Part shown: one piece after another, positions 28,788 to 38,188 of the stretch | Layout: every line of letters begins with the position of its first letter | Numbering within the stretch: the first letter of the stretch is position 1 | From: Planctomycetota bacterium | GTDB lineage: Bacteria; Planctomycetota; UBA1135; GCA-002686595 | Length of the DNA: 64,000 nucleotides | Assembly (NCBI GenBank): GCA_016795325.1 | Contig: JAEUHY010000060.1 | Coordinates: forward strand, 186,001 to 250,000 | Direction of reading: 5' to 3' | Notes under the pieces: model-generated | Told to the model about the DNA's origin: nothing | The model's input: only the letters and a program-made list of their open reading frames with translations | The model's database searches: none | Position numbers and translations under genes: made by a program

Positions 28788-29840
28788 TTGGACCCCAAGA
28801 GCTTGATGGCGGTGGTGATCGAGAAGGGCGCCTCCGACCTGCACCTCAACCCCGGCCGCCCGCCGGTGATTCGCCACCAGGGCGAACTGGTCTCGATTCC
28901 CGGCACGCCGGTGCTCGACGACGCGACGAACGAACAACTGTGCCGGGCGCTGTGCACCCAGGCGCAGTGGGACGAAGTCGCGCGCGTCGGCACGACCGAC
29001 TTCGGCATCGCGCACGAGAGCGGCAACCGCTTCCGCGCCAGCGTGTTCCGCCAACGCGGGCGCTATTCGGCCGTGCTGCGTCTGATTCCCAACCGCCTGC
29101 TCAGCTTCGATCAGATCGGACTGCCGGAGGCCGCCAAGGAGGTGCTGCGCCGGCCGCGTGGGCTGGTGCTGGTCACCGGGCCGACCGGCTCGGGCAAGAC
29201 GACCACGCTGGCGACGATGATCGACTGGATCAACCAGAACCTCGATCGCCACATCATCACGATCGAAGACCCGATCGAGTACTACCACAGCCACAAGAAG
29301 AGCCTGGTGACGCAGCGCGAGCTCGGCGCCGACGTGCCGAGCTTCCCCGAGGCGCTGCGGCGCGCGCTGCGTCAGGACCCCGACGTGATCCTGCTCGGCG
29401 AAATGCGCGACCTCGACACGATCTCCGCCGCGATCACCGCAGCGGAAACGGGTCACTTGGTGTTCGGCACGTTGCACACGACCGGCAGCGCGCGCACCGT
29501 CGACCGCATCATCGACGCCTACCCGACCAACCAGCAGGAGCAGGTGCGCGCCCAGCTCTCGGTGTCGATCGTGGCCGTGATCAGCCAGGTGCTGCTCCCG
29601 CGCAAGGACAAGCGCGGGCGCGTCGCGGGCTTCGAGATCATGCTGATGACGCCCGCGATCGGGAACCTGATCCGCAAGAACGAAACCAACAAGATCCAGT
29701 CGACGCTGCAGACTTCGCGCCGCATGGGGATGATCACGCTCGACGACTTCCTGCTCGACCTCGTCAAGCGCGACGTCGTCTCGCGCGAGGTCGCGCTCGA
29801 CGCGGCGCAGGATCCCAAGGACCTCGAGGCGCGGCTGTGA
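28788..29840 (+). CDS. pilT: PilT-family retraction ATPase
   Basis: About 350 residues; powers type IV pilus retraction. I chose a TTG start at 28788 because LDPKSLMAVVIEKGASDLHLNPGRPPVIRHQGE then aligns residue for residue with the usual PilT N-terminus, and a GGAG lies upstream; ATG at 28806 is the alternative. Walker A is GPTGSGKTTT near residue 130, Walker B is VILLGEMRD, the His box is GTLHTTGSARTVDRI, and the AIGNLIRKN signature of PilT/PilU is present near the C-terminus. The stop overlaps the GTG of the second PilB-like gene (GTGA), indicating coupled translation. Confidence 0.92.
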   Translation: MDPKSLMAVVIEKGASDLHLNPGRPPVIRHQGELVSIPGTPVLDDATNEQLCRALCTQAQWDEVARVGTTDFGIAHESGNRFRASVFRQRGRYSAVLRLIPNRLLSFDQIGLPEAAKEVLRRPRGLVLVTGPTGSGKTTTLATMIDWINQNLDRHIITIEDPIEYYHSHKKSLVTQRELGADVPSFPEALRRALRQDPDVILLGEMRDLDTISAAITAAETGHLVFGTLHTTGSARTVDRIIDAYPTNQQEQVRAQLSVSIVAVISQVLLPRKDKRGRVAGFEIMLMTPAIGNLIRKNETNKIQSTLQTSRRMGMITLDDFLLDLVKRDVVSREVALDAAQDPKDLEARL

Positions 29841-31534
29841 GTCCGCTTCCCAAGAGTTCCGGCGGCGGCGGGGTCGGCCGCCGGCCGCTGGGCCAGATCC
29901 TCAAGGCGCGCGGCGTGGTGCGCGAGGGACAGATCCAGGAAGCCCTGGCCGAGCAGCGCAAACACGGCGGTTTGATCGGTCAGATCCTGGTCCAACTCGG
30001 CGCGTGCTCGAGCGGCGACCTCGCGCTGGCGCTCGCCGAACAGTCCGGACTCGAGACCGTGGACCTGGCGCGTGCGCAACCCGAGAAGGCCGCGCTCGCG
30101 CTCGTCGACGGCGACACGGCGCACGCCTTCGGCGCGCTGCCGCTGCGCGTGGAGGGCAAGACGCTGGTCGTCGCGATCGGCGATCCGCTCAACACGGCGG
30201 TGCTCGAGGACCTGCGCTTCACGACGGGTCTGGAGATCCGCGGAGTCATCGGCGACGCGCAGAAGTTGCGCGAGTTGGTGTTCCAGGCCTACGGCGAGCA
30301 GAGCACGCTCAAGGACGCCATCGCGGCGGCCGCGAAGGCGTCCAGCGGCGCCGACGCCGCGGCCGCGGCGGCGAGCATGCCCGTGGTGCGGCTCCTGAAC
30401 TCGATCCTGCACCGCGCGATCAAGGACCGCGCCAGCGACGTTCACTTCGAAGTGTTCGACGGCGACTTCCGCATCCGCTACCGCGTCGACGGCGCGCTGT
30501 ACGAGATCGAGGCGCCGCCCTCGCACCTCGCGGTGCCGCTGGTGGCGCGCATCAAGGTGATGAGCGACCTCGACATCGCGGAGACGCGCATGCCGCAGGA
30601 CGGCCGCATCGAACTGTCGATCGACGGCCGACCGGTCGACCTGCGCGTTGCGACGCTTCCGGGCATCGCTGGCGAGGGCTGCGTGCTGCGCGTGCTCGAC
30701 CGCTCCGCGGTGCAACTCGACCTCGGCGTGCTGGGGCTGCGGCCGGACGACGAGAGCTTGCTGCGGCGCCTCGTCGAACTGCCGCACGGGATCATCTTGA
30801 TCACGGGTCCGACGGGTTCGGGCAAGACCACGACGCTGTACGCCATGCTCCAGTCGGCCAACGACCCGGGCGTGAAGATCATCACCGCCGAGGACCCGGT
30901 CGAGTACGACATCGACGGCATCGTGCAGGTGCCGATCAACGAAGAGATCGGCGTCACCTATGCGAAGGTGTTGCGCACGATGCTGCGCCAGGACCCCGAC
31001 AAGATCCTGGTGGGGGAAATTCGCGACCGCGACACGGCGGCCACTGCGGTCGAGGCTTCGCTCACGGGGCACACCGTGCTGTCCACGCTGCACACCAACG
31101 ACGCGCCGAGCGCGGTCACGCGCCTGATCGACATCGGGGTCGAGCCGTTCATGATCACGGCGACGCTCGAGGCGATCGTCGCGCAGCGCTTGGTGCGGCG
31201 CGTGTGCAGCAACTGCAAGGAATCGTTCACGCCCGACGACGACCTGCTGCGCGAACTGGGCCCCGACGGGGACAAGCTGCGCGGGGCGACCTTCTACTAC
31301 GGCAAGGGCTGCGACCAGTGCCACCAGACGGGCTACCGCGGCCGCCAGGGCATCTACGAAGTGCTCATCATGAACGACACGCTGCGCAAGATCGTGCTCG
31401 CGGGCGGATCGACCGCGGAGTTGCGCGCCGCCGCCATCGCCGGCGGCATGCGCACGCTGCGCGAGGCCGGTCTGCAGTCGGTCACCGAGGGCCGCACCAC
31501 GGTCGAAGAAGTCCTGCGCGAGACCATGGCCTGA
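29837..31534 (+). CDS. PilB/GspE-type assembly ATPase (second copy)
   Basis: 565 residues from a GTG that overlaps the pilT stop. It has the same layout as the first copy: MshEN domain (LGQILKARGVVREGQIQEALAEQRKHGGLIGQILVQLGACSSGDLALALAEQ), Ala-rich linker (about 165-180), Walker A GPTGSGKTTT near 323, Walker B KILVGEIRD, STLHTNDAPSAVTRL, and two Cys pairs (CSNC, CDQC). Clear sequence divergence argues for specialised duplicates rather than recent duplication. One copy may serve a type II secretion-like or other pilus system; which is which cannot be decided here. Confidence 0.9.
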   Translation: MSPLPKSSGGGGVGRRPLGQILKARGVVREGQIQEALAEQRKHGGLIGQILVQLGACSSGDLALALAEQSGLETVDLARAQPEKAALALVDGDTAHAFGALPLRVEGKTLVVAIGDPLNTAVLEDLRFTTGLEIRGVIGDAQKLRELVFQAYGEQSTLKDAIAAAAKASSGADAAAAAASMPVVRLLNSILHRAIKDRASDVHFEVFDGDFRIRYRVDGALYEIEAPPSHLAVPLVARIKVMSDLDIAETRMPQDGRIELSIDGRPVDLRVATLPGIAGEGCVLRVLDRSAVQLDLGVLGLRPDDESLLRRLVELPHGIILITGPTGSGKTTTLYAMLQSANDPGVKIITAEDPVEYDIDGIVQVPINEEIGVTYAKVLRTMLRQDPDKILVGEIRDRDTAATAVEASLTGHTVLSTLHTNDAPSAVTRLIDIGVEPFMITATLEAIVAQRLVRRVCSNCKESFTPDDDLLRELGPDGDKLRGATFYYGKGCDQCHQTGYRGRQGIYEVLIMNDTLRKIVLAGGSTAELRAAAIAGGMRTLREAGLQSVTEGRTTVEEVLRETMA

Positions 31535-31612
31535 TCCGATCGATGCGAATCGCCGGTTCCAAGCCGCACACCGCGCCGTTACCGTTCGTCACCCCACACC
31601 GCCGCAGGGTTC

Positions 31613-32749
31613 ATGGCCAAGCGACTTCAACGCACCCCTAGCGCCGCACCGGCGCGCTCCGACACCGAGGCCGCGCCGACGCGCGCCGCCGGACGCGGCG
31701 GGAGCGTGCCGGCCCAGTTGGTGACCGAGTTCACGACGCAGCTGGCGACCTTGAGCGGCGCGGGCATCCCGATCGTCAAGGCGCTGACCATTCTCGAGGG
31801 CCAGACGCGCCCGGGCCCGTTCAAGGGCGTGCTGCAGGCGGTGGTCGAGGATGTGTCCGCGGGCGGCACGCTCTCGGAGTCGCTGGCCAAGCATCCCTCG
31901 TGTTTCGACCGGCTCTACTCGGCGATGGTGCGCGCGGGCGAAGCGGGCGGCGTGCTCGACAAGATCCTGGTGCGCCTCGCGGTGTTCCGCGAGAAGGCCG
32001 CCGCGATCCGCTCCAAGATCCAGGGCGCGCTGATCTACCCGGCGGTCGTGGCGCTCGTCGCCGTCGTTGTCGTCTCCGCCGTGATCGTGTTCGTCATCCC
32101 GCGCTTCGAGGAGATCTTCGATTCGTTCGGCGCCGAGCTGCCGCAGATCACGCGCGTGCTGCTCGACACCTCGCGCGTGGTCGTCGACTACTGGTACCTG
32201 GTGTTCGGGGTCCCGGTGCTGCTCGTCATCGCGCACATCGCGTTGATGCGCCGCGGCGGTGCGTACCGCTACCGCATGCACAAGTGGATGCTGCGTTCGC
32301 CCGGTCTTGGGCCGCTGATCCAGAAGTCCATGATCGCGGGCTTTTCCCGCACCTTCGGCACCCTGATCGAGGCCGGCGTGCCGCACCTCGACGCGCTGGC
32401 GATCGTGCGCGACACGACCAGCAACGCGGTGCTGGTCGACGGCGTGGAGCAGATCCGGCGCACGGTGCGCGAGGGCGAAGGCATCGCGCGGCCGATGGGG
32501 GAGAGCGGCGCCTTCGACGACCTGGTGATCAACATGGTCGACGTCGGCGAGGCGACGGGCGAACTCGACAAGATGCTGCTCAAGGTCGCCGACGCGTACG
32601 ACGTCGCGGTGGACCGCCGCATCGACGCCTTGTTCAAGATCGTCGAGCCCGCGATCCTGATCTTCATGGCGGTCGTCGTCGGATTCATCGTGGTCGCGCT
32701 GTTCATGCCGCTGATGGCGATCATGAGTCAGCTCTCCGGCTCGGGCTAG
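31613..32749 (+). CDS. pilC: PilC/GspF inner-membrane platform protein
   Basis: 378-residue polytopic membrane protein that couples the ATPases to pilin insertion. Two GspF domains are visible: FTTQLATLSGAGIPIVKALTILEGQ... and FSRTFGTLIEAGVPHLDALAIVRDT.... Three membrane segments lie at about 140-165 (ALIYPAVVALVAVVVVSAVIVFVIP), 190-215 and 345-372 (EPAILIFMAVVVGFIVVALFMPLM). The N-terminal about 30 residues are a basic/Ala extension replacing the longer N-terminal domain of other PilC proteins. It starts 78 bp after the second ATPase gene and completes the motor cluster. Confidence 0.92.
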   Translation: MAKRLQRTPSAAPARSDTEAAPTRAAGRGGSVPAQLVTEFTTQLATLSGAGIPIVKALTILEGQTRPGPFKGVLQAVVEDVSAGGTLSESLAKHPSCFDRLYSAMVRAGEAGGVLDKILVRLAVFREKAAAIRSKIQGALIYPAVVALVAVVVVSAVIVFVIPRFEEIFDSFGAELPQITRVLLDTSRVVVDYWYLVFGVPVLLVIAHIALMRRGGAYRYRMHKWMLRSPGLGPLIQKSMIAGFSRTFGTLIEAGVPHLDALAIVRDTTSNAVLVDGVEQIRRTVREGEGIARPMGESGAFDDLVINMVDVGEATGELDKMLLKVADAYDVAVDRRIDALFKIVEPAILIFMAVVVGFIVVALFMPLMAIMSQLSGSG

Positions 32750-32820
32750 TTCCCGCCGTGCAGCGCGTGCGGGTGCTCGCGCCCCGCGTCGTTCCTTCGT
32801 TCCGCCTCGACTAGCGTTCG

Positions 32821-34371
32821 ATGCCGCTCTCGCTCCGCCAACGCACGCTCTTGTGGATCGTCGCGATCCACGCCGTCGCCGTGGGCTTCGAGTTCTGGCT
32901 GTTCGGCGACAGCCTCGCGCGTTCGCGCCGCATCGAGGCGATCGAGCGCGGAGGCGAGTTGGTGAGCACGCTGCGCAGCCAGATCCAACCCGAGGGCGGG
33001 CTCAGCACCGCCCCGTTGCTGCGCTGGTCGGGCTGGAGCGCGTTCGAGGACGCCGTGCTGGTCGACCGCAACCTGGTGCGCACGGCGCAGGGCGCGGTGA
33101 AACCGGCGGGCATCGCGCTCAACCCGATCGGCGCCGCGCAGCGCGACGCGAGCTTCGACTCGGCGGCGATCTTCGCGCAGATGGAGCACGCCATCCGCTT
33201 GCGCACGGTGGTCGACGACATCGCGGGGGGGCGCGTGGTGCCGATCGAAACCAGCGCCGGCGTGTGGGGCGCGTGCTGGTACCGCATCGCTCCCGACGCG
33301 ACGCGCACGCGCCAGCTCGCGTGGACGTTCGTGCTGCTCCTTGGATGCACGACCGCAGCGATCGCCGCCGTGTTGTTCTTCGCGCTGCGGCGCGACGTGC
33401 TCGATCCGGTGTCGCGCCTGACGCAGGCGGCGCGCCGGGTGGCGGCGGGCGACCTCGACGTGCGTGTCGAAGCGCGGCGGCTCGACGAACTCGGCGTGCT
33501 CACGCAGACCTTCAACGACATGGTCGCGGACGTGCGCAACTTCAACGCGCGCCTCGAGCTCGAGGTCGCGCAGGCCACGGCCAAAGCGCGCGCGGCGGAA
33601 GCTGCGGCCATGACGCAACGGCGCCTCGCCGCGACGGGCGAGCTCGCGGCCGGCATCGCGCACGAGATCAACAATCCGCTCGGCGGGCTGCTCAACGCGG
33701 TCGAGCGGCTCGAACGCGCCGACCTGCCTCCGCACAAGCGCGAGCAGTACCTGCAGCTCCTCTCCGGCGGGCTCGAGCGCATCCGCGACACGGTCGGGAA
33801 GCTGCTGCGCTTCACACCGCGCCAGGCGCGGCGCGCGCCGACGCAGCTGTTCGCGCCGGCGCACGACGCGCTCAGCCTCGTGCGCCATCGCGCGCAACGC
33901 GACGGGGTGGAGCTGGCCCTCGCGCACACTCGCGCGGGGGAGCGGATCGACCCTTCCGACGAGCGCGCGGCGCAGCATTTCGCGCACTTGCCGCTGTGCG
34001 ACGTCGAGGCCCACGAGGTCGGACAGGCAGTGCTCAACCTGCTCGTCAACGCGCTCGACGCGCTCGAAGGAGCGGCGCAGCCCGAACGCCGCGTGGTGGT
34101 CGTGCTCGCCAGCATGCAGGACCCGCAGCTCGGCGCCTGCGTCGCGATCGAGGTGCACGACAACGGCCCGGGTGTGGAGCGCGCGGAGCTCGGCCGAGTG
34201 CTCGATCTGTTCTACACGACCAAGGACGTGGGCCGCGGGACCGGGCTGGGGCTCGCGCTGGTGCACAACGTCGTGACGGGCCATGGCGGTCGAATCGAAC
34301 TCGACAGTGCGCCCGGCGAAGGCTTCCATGTGCGCATGCTGTTCCCCGTGCACGCGTCCGCCCCGGCCTGA
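32821..34371 (+). CDS. Membrane sensor histidine kinase
   Basis: 516 residues. Transmembrane helix 1 (about 10-29) and helix 2 (about 164-188, LAWTFVLLLGCTTAAIAAVLFF) flank an extracytoplasmic sensor of about 130 residues. HAMP follows (DPVSRLTQAARRVAAGDLDVRVEARRLDELGVLTQTFNDMV), then the dimerisation/phosphoacceptor helix with His281 in GIAHEINNPLGG, and a HATPase domain with N box LNLLVNALDAL, G1 DNGPGV, F box LFYTTKDVG and G2 GRGTGLGLALVH. All catalytic elements are intact. No response regulator is adjacent. It lies 71 bp after pilC, so it may respond to or regulate pilus function, but this is inference. Confidence 0.93.
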   Translation: MPLSLRQRTLLWIVAIHAVAVGFEFWLFGDSLARSRRIEAIERGGELVSTLRSQIQPEGGLSTAPLLRWSGWSAFEDAVLVDRNLVRTAQGAVKPAGIALNPIGAAQRDASFDSAAIFAQMEHAIRLRTVVDDIAGGRVVPIETSAGVWGACWYRIAPDATRTRQLAWTFVLLLGCTTAAIAAVLFFALRRDVLDPVSRLTQAARRVAAGDLDVRVEARRLDELGVLTQTFNDMVADVRNFNARLELEVAQATAKARAAEAAAMTQRRLAATGELAAGIAHEINNPLGGLLNAVERLERADLPPHKREQYLQLLSGGLERIRDTVGKLLRFTPRQARRAPTQLFAPAHDALSLVRHRAQRDGVELALAHTRAGERIDPSDERAAQHFAHLPLCDVEAHEVGQAVLNLLVNALDALEGAAQPERRVVVVLASMQDPQLGACVAIEVHDNGPGVERAELGRVLDLFYTTKDVGRGTGLGLALVHNVVTGHGGRIELDSAPGEGFHVRMLFPVHASAPA

Positions 34372-34386
34372 CGCCGCTCGAGCGCG

Positions 34387-35613
34387 ATGGGCTACGAGCT
34401 GTTCGTGATGGTGGGCCTGCTGGTGTTCTCCGCCAGCTTCAGCGCCTCGGAGACGGCCCTGTTCAACCTCGGCCCGGCCGACGAGCGTGAGGCGGGGGCG
34501 AAGGCGCGTGCGTTGCTCGAGCACCCCCGGGCGCTGCTGGTGGGGATCCTGCTGGGCAACTTGGTGGTGAACGTGCTGTTCTTCGCCTTCGCCGCCAGTT
34601 GGCTCTCGCAGTTCGACCCGGTCCATCAGGTGGCCGGCAACCTGGCCTTCCTCGGCTGCGTCGTGCTGTTCGGCGAGGTGCTCCCCAAGACTCTGGCGCT
34701 GCGCGGCAGCGCACGCCTCGCGCGCTTGCTCGCGCCGCCGCTGAGCGTTTTCGTCGCGTCGGTCGCGCCGATTCGACGCGCGGCCGACGTCGCGCTCGAG
34801 TGGATCTACAAGGCGCTGGGTCCCAGCGCGCGCAGCGAGGACGAAGTCACGACGCAGGCGCTGGCGTTGGCGCTCGAACGCAGCGCGAAACAGGGGCTGC
34901 TGCTCGAGAACGAGGCCTCGATCCTGGCGGCGCTGGTCGAGCTCGAGGACGTGCGCGTGCGCGAGTTGATGACGCCGCGCGTCGAGATGCTCTTCGTCGA
35001 CATCTCGGGCGAAGGGCGCGAGGAGGCCGCACGCGCCGGCGTGGAGCAGAAGGCGCCGTGGGTGATCGTGATCGACGGCGCGCCCGACGCGATCGTCGGA
35101 CGCGTGCGGGTGCGCTCGCTGCTGATGCAGCCGAACGACCCGATCGACAAGCTGATCGAACCGTGCCACTTCGTGCCCGAGGTATCGAGCGCGCTGCGCA
35201 CGCTGCAGTTCCTGCGCGAGCGCGGCGTGGCGCAGGCGGTGGTGGTCGACGAGTGGGGCGGCACCGCGGGGATGGTCACGGTCGAGAGCATCTTCGAGGA
35301 GTTCGTCGGCGATCTGCGCGTCGAAGGCGAGCTCGCCGAGCGCGCCGTGGCGCCGCTCCCCGACGGCTCGTTCGAGGTCGACGGCGGGCTCTCGATCCGC
35401 GAGTGGAACGAGTTCTTCGGCGGACGCGTTGCGCCGCGCGAGTTCGAAACACTCGGCGGGCTGGTGTCGGCTCTGCTCGGGCGCATCCCGCGCACGGGCG
35501 ACCGCGTGAGCTCCGGCCCGCTGGAGTTCGAAGTGCTCAGCACGCGCCGGCGGCGCGTCGGTCGCGTGCGCGTGAAGGCGCGCGTGCAGCGCCGCGAGGA
35601 GGCTCGCGCGTGA
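34387..35613 (+). CDS. CNNM/CorC-HlyC family membrane protein (first)
   Basis: 408 residues. An N-terminal DUF21/CNNM membrane domain with about four helices (FVMVGLLVFSASFSASETALFNL, LLVGILLGNLVVNVLFFAFAASWL, NLAFLGCVVLFGEVLPKTLAL) is followed by a CBS pair (VRELMTPRVEMLFVD..., QFLRERGVAQAVVVDEWGGTAGMVTVESIFEEFVGDL) and a C-terminal CorC/HlyC domain (LPDGSFEVDGGLSIREWNEFFG...). Family members are linked to Mg2+/Na+ or cobalt homeostasis. The protein spans the inner membrane. Its stop overlaps the GTG of a second family member (GTGA). Confidence 0.92.
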   Translation: MGYELFVMVGLLVFSASFSASETALFNLGPADEREAGAKARALLEHPRALLVGILLGNLVVNVLFFAFAASWLSQFDPVHQVAGNLAFLGCVVLFGEVLPKTLALRGSARLARLLAPPLSVFVASVAPIRRAADVALEWIYKALGPSARSEDEVTTQALALALERSAKQGLLLENEASILAALVELEDVRVRELMTPRVEMLFVDISGEGREEAARAGVEQKAPWVIVIDGAPDAIVGRVRVRSLLMQPNDPIDKLIEPCHFVPEVSSALRTLQFLRERGVAQAVVVDEWGGTAGMVTVESIFEEFVGDLRVEGELAERAVAPLPDGSFEVDGGLSIREWNEFFGGRVAPREFETLGGLVSALLGRIPRTGDRVSSGPLEFEVLSTRRRRVGRVRVKARVQRREEARA

Positions 35614-36578
35614 CCTTCCTGGCCCCCTTGCTCCTGCTGGCCTTGATCGTGTTCCTCTCGGCGCTGATGAGCGGCGCGGAGATCGGCCTGTACTCGCTCT
35701 CGCGCACGCAACTCGATGCCGAGGCGTCGTCGGGGCGGCGCGCCGCGAGGATGCTGCGCAGCCTCGTGCAGCACGAGTCCTGGCTGCTCGCGACGCTGCT
35801 CGTCGCGAACAATGCGACGCACCAGGCGGCGACCTTCGTGACCGAGTTCGCCCTCGAGCCGCTGGGCATCGGCGAGAGCTGGCTCGAGCTGTGCATCGCG
35901 CTCGTGCTCACGCCGCCGATGCTGCTGTTCGGCGAGCTCTTCCCCAAGGATCTGTTCCGCCGTCGCCCCACGGAGTTGACGCTGTGGTGCGCGCCGTTCG
36001 TGTACGCCGTGCGCGCGCTGCTCGCTCCGCTCGCCTACCCGCTGCAACTGCTCACCACCGGCGTCTCCAAGCTCGCCGGGTTCGACACGGCGGCGCTCTC
36101 GCGCATCAAGGGCCGCGAGGCGGTGATCGACCTGCTGCGCGAACGCGACAGCGAACTTTCCCCGCAGGTCGAGCGGCTCGCCCGCAACGTGCTCGAGCTG
36201 CGCGGCCGGCGCGTCGAGCGGGTGATGGTGCCCTGGCGTTCGGTGGAGGTGGCGCGCCTCGCGAGTACGCCCAGCGAGCTGCGCGCCCAACTCGGGGCCT
36301 CGCCCTTCTCCCGCCTTCCGGTGGTCGACGAGCGGGGGGGCGTGCGGGGCTACGTGCACCAGCTCGAGGTGCTCGGCGCCAGCGTGCCGCCCCGCGCCGA
36401 AGCTCACCTGCGCCCGCTGCTGGAGTTTCCCCCCGACACGCCCCTGGACCGGGCGCTTGCGCGCCTGAAGCTGAACGGGCAGCGCGCGGCGCTGGTCGGC
36501 ACGGCGGCCCAGCCGCTGGGCCTGGTCACGCTCAAGGACCTCGTGGAGGAGATCTCCGGCGAGCTCGCGCGCTGGTGA
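35610..36578 (+). CDS. CNNM family membrane protein (second, lacks CorC/HlyC domain)
   Basis: 322 residues from a GTG overlapping the preceding stop. The DUF21 membrane domain is present (LLLLALIVFLSALMSGAEIGLYSLSRTQLDAEA, LLATLLVANNATHQAATFV, LVLTPPMLLFGELFPKDLF), followed by a CBS pair (RRVERVMVPWRSVEVARL..., PFSRLPVVDERGGVRGYVHQLEV, ALVGTAAQPLGLVTLKDLVEEISGEL). The C-terminal CorC/HlyC domain of its neighbour is absent. Tandem CNNM genes commonly occur as pairs and may form a heterodimeric transporter or sensor. Confidence 0.9.
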   Translation: MTFLAPLLLLALIVFLSALMSGAEIGLYSLSRTQLDAEASSGRRAARMLRSLVQHESWLLATLLVANNATHQAATFVTEFALEPLGIGESWLELCIALVLTPPMLLFGELFPKDLFRRRPTELTLWCAPFVYAVRALLAPLAYPLQLLTTGVSKLAGFDTAALSRIKGREAVIDLLRERDSELSPQVERLARNVLELRGRRVERVMVPWRSVEVARLASTPSELRAQLGASPFSRLPVVDERGGVRGYVHQLEVLGASVPPRAEAHLRPLLEFPPDTPLDRALARLKLNGQRAALVGTAAQPLGLVTLKDLVEEISGELARW

Positions 36579-36658
36579 TCCGACGTCGCCGCGTAGTGCG
36601 GCGCGAGCGGCGAGGTAGGATCCTTCCCCGCGCGTTCGTCCCACGCGCCCCAACACCC

Positions 36659-37147
36659 ATGCAGCACGAACAACAACTCAGCGGCTCGCCGCGCCTCGGC
36701 GCTTCGGCGTTCCTCGTCGTCGGCGCCGGCCTCGCCGCCGTCGGTTTCGCGCGCAGCGCGCAGAACAATCCGCCGCAGCAGCCGCCGGCCACCCAGGTGC
36801 TGCCCGCCATCGGCGGCTCTGCGACCTCGGATTCGAACCAGCGCATGATCGCGGTCACCGGCATCGACGTCACGGGTTCGTCCGTGCTGTACCTGGTCGA
36901 CACCCAGACCCTGCGTTTGTGCGTCTACCAGGCCACTTCGACCGGCTCGAACCAAGGCGTGCGTTTCGTCGGCGCGCGGCGCATCGAACTCGACGTGGAG
37001 CTGAACTCCTACAACGACCGCTCGCAGATGGGCTACGCCGACGTGCTCGGCAAGTTCGTCCAGGCCGGGCTGATCAAGGCGGACGAGGCCGCGAACACCG
37101 CCGCGCCCGATCTGTCGCCCGAGCAGACGCCTGCCAAGCGCCCCTGA
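36659..37147 (+). CDS. Small exported or membrane-anchored protein, unknown
   Basis: 162 residues. An N-terminal hydrophobic segment (LGASAFLVVGAGLAAVGFA) follows a short charged tail, then a Gln/Pro linker. The core (RMIAVTGIDVTGSSVLYLVDTQTLRLCVYQATSTG...GVRFVGARRIELDVELNSYNDRS...ADVLGKFVQAGLI) is beta-rich with repeating hydrophobic strands. I do not recognise the family; the core looks like a conserved small domain. A TAGGAT box lies about 38 nt before the ATG. No neighbour suggests a role. Confidence 0.6.
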   Translation: MQHEQQLSGSPRLGASAFLVVGAGLAAVGFARSAQNNPPQQPPATQVLPAIGGSATSDSNQRMIAVTGIDVTGSSVLYLVDTQTLRLCVYQATSTGSNQGVRFVGARRIELDVELNSYNDRSQMGYADVLGKFVQAGLIKADEAANTAAPDLSPEQTPAKRP

Positions 37148-37353
37148 TCCCCCGCGAGTCGAGCTCGAGTCGGAGCTGAGTCTGGGCGCAGTCGGGGCTC
37201 ACGCCGCCCTGCCCGGCACGCTACACTCGCCGCCCGCCGCCCCCAGCGGCGTCTGTCCAATCACGCGCCGGCCCGCAGCCGGCGCCTGTCTCTTACCTGC
37301 CGTCCCACCCCGCGTGCCCCCGCACGCCACCGTCTCCGAGGAGTCAATCTGCC

Positions 37354-37881
37354 GTGGCCGAAAAGGAGTTCCTGAGCTTCGAGGAAGCGCTGCGCGAGCT
37401 GCGCTTGAAGGAAGAAGAGCTCAAGCGCTTGGTCTCGGAGGGCGAAATTCGCGCCTTCCGTGACGGAGAGACGGTCAAGCTGCGCAAGAAGGACGTCGAG
37501 GACCTGCGCTCGGAGCTTTCGGGCGGCGAGGTCGTCGACCTGGGCCAGCCCGCCGCCGAGGAGTTGGTCTTCGAAGACGACACCGACCTCGACGCCGGCA
37601 TGGCGACCGAGGAGATCTCCGAGGCCGACACGATCCTCGAAGAGGCTGTCGAAGAGGTGACCGAGGCGCCGCTCGAGGAGGCCGAAGAAGCGCAGGACGA
37701 CGAGCCGGTCTACGTCGCGCCGCGCGAGATTCCTGAGCCGTACGAAGGCGCCGTGGCGCGCACGGCCATGATCCTCACGTTCCTCGTGCTGGTTCTGGGC
37801 CTGCCGATCTGCCTCGCGTTGTCGCGCGGCATCGCGAACAGCGTCGCCAAGGGCATCGCCGGCTGGTTCGTGAACGTCTGA
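37354..37881 (+). CDS. Excisionase-like helix-turn-helix domain fused to a C-terminal membrane helix
   Basis: 175 residues from a GTG with a good Shine-Dalgarno (GAGGAG). The N-terminal about 50 residues (FLSFEEALRELRLKEEELKRLVSEGEIRAFRDGETVKLRKKDVEDLRSEL) match the MerR/excisionase-type winged helix seen in helix_turn_helix DNA-binding proteins. The middle is very acidic (EEISEADTILEEAVEEVTEAPLEEAEEAQDDE). A single membrane helix ends the protein (TAMILTFLVLVLGLPICLALS). This would be a membrane-tethered DNA-binding or protein-binding module. A TACACT box is at 37222-37227. Confidence 0.72.
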   Translation: MAEKEFLSFEEALRELRLKEEELKRLVSEGEIRAFRDGETVKLRKKDVEDLRSELSGGEVVDLGQPAAEELVFEDDTDLDAGMATEEISEADTILEEAVEEVTEAPLEEAEEAQDDEPVYVAPREIPEPYEGAVARTAMILTFLVLVLGLPICLALSRGIANSVAKGIAGWFVNV

Positions 37882-38007
37882 GCCGCTTGGCGCTCGTGTG
37901 AGCGGCGGCCGCGATCGAACTCGCTTCGGTTTCGGCGCCGAGTTCTCGAGCGAGAGGCGCCGCACAGCGCGCAGCTTCGCTGGCTGCGCGAAAAACAGCT
38001 AAAAATC

Positions 38008-38047
38008 CCGACGCGCGCGAGGCCATTGCTGGCGTCGCGCGCGTCGG
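38008..38047. terminator. Strong bidirectional hairpin
   Basis: A perfect 13-bp stem (CCGACGCGCGCGA with TCGCGCGCGTCGG) encloses a 4-bp GCCA/TGGC stem and TTGC loop, with one G-G mismatch. CTTTCT follows on plus and GATTTTT on minus, so it could terminate in both directions. Lies 126 nt after the upstream stop. Confidence 0.65.
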
Positions 38048-38188
38048 CTTTCTAATCTCCGCTCAGCGCTGCACACGCGGTCGATCGTCGCTTGCGACGA
38101 GACGCGGGCGCGCGACCAGCAGTCCGGTGACGAAGTGCTTCGAGCGCAGAAGTCGTCCGGTTGCGTCGGATCCAGGAGCGGGACCGGA

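Noticed and set aside
32746..35169. 807-codon minus-strand frame opposite the kinase and CNNM genes
   Set aside because: No recognisable motif, while the plus strand shows kinase H, N, G1 and G2 boxes and CNNM domains.
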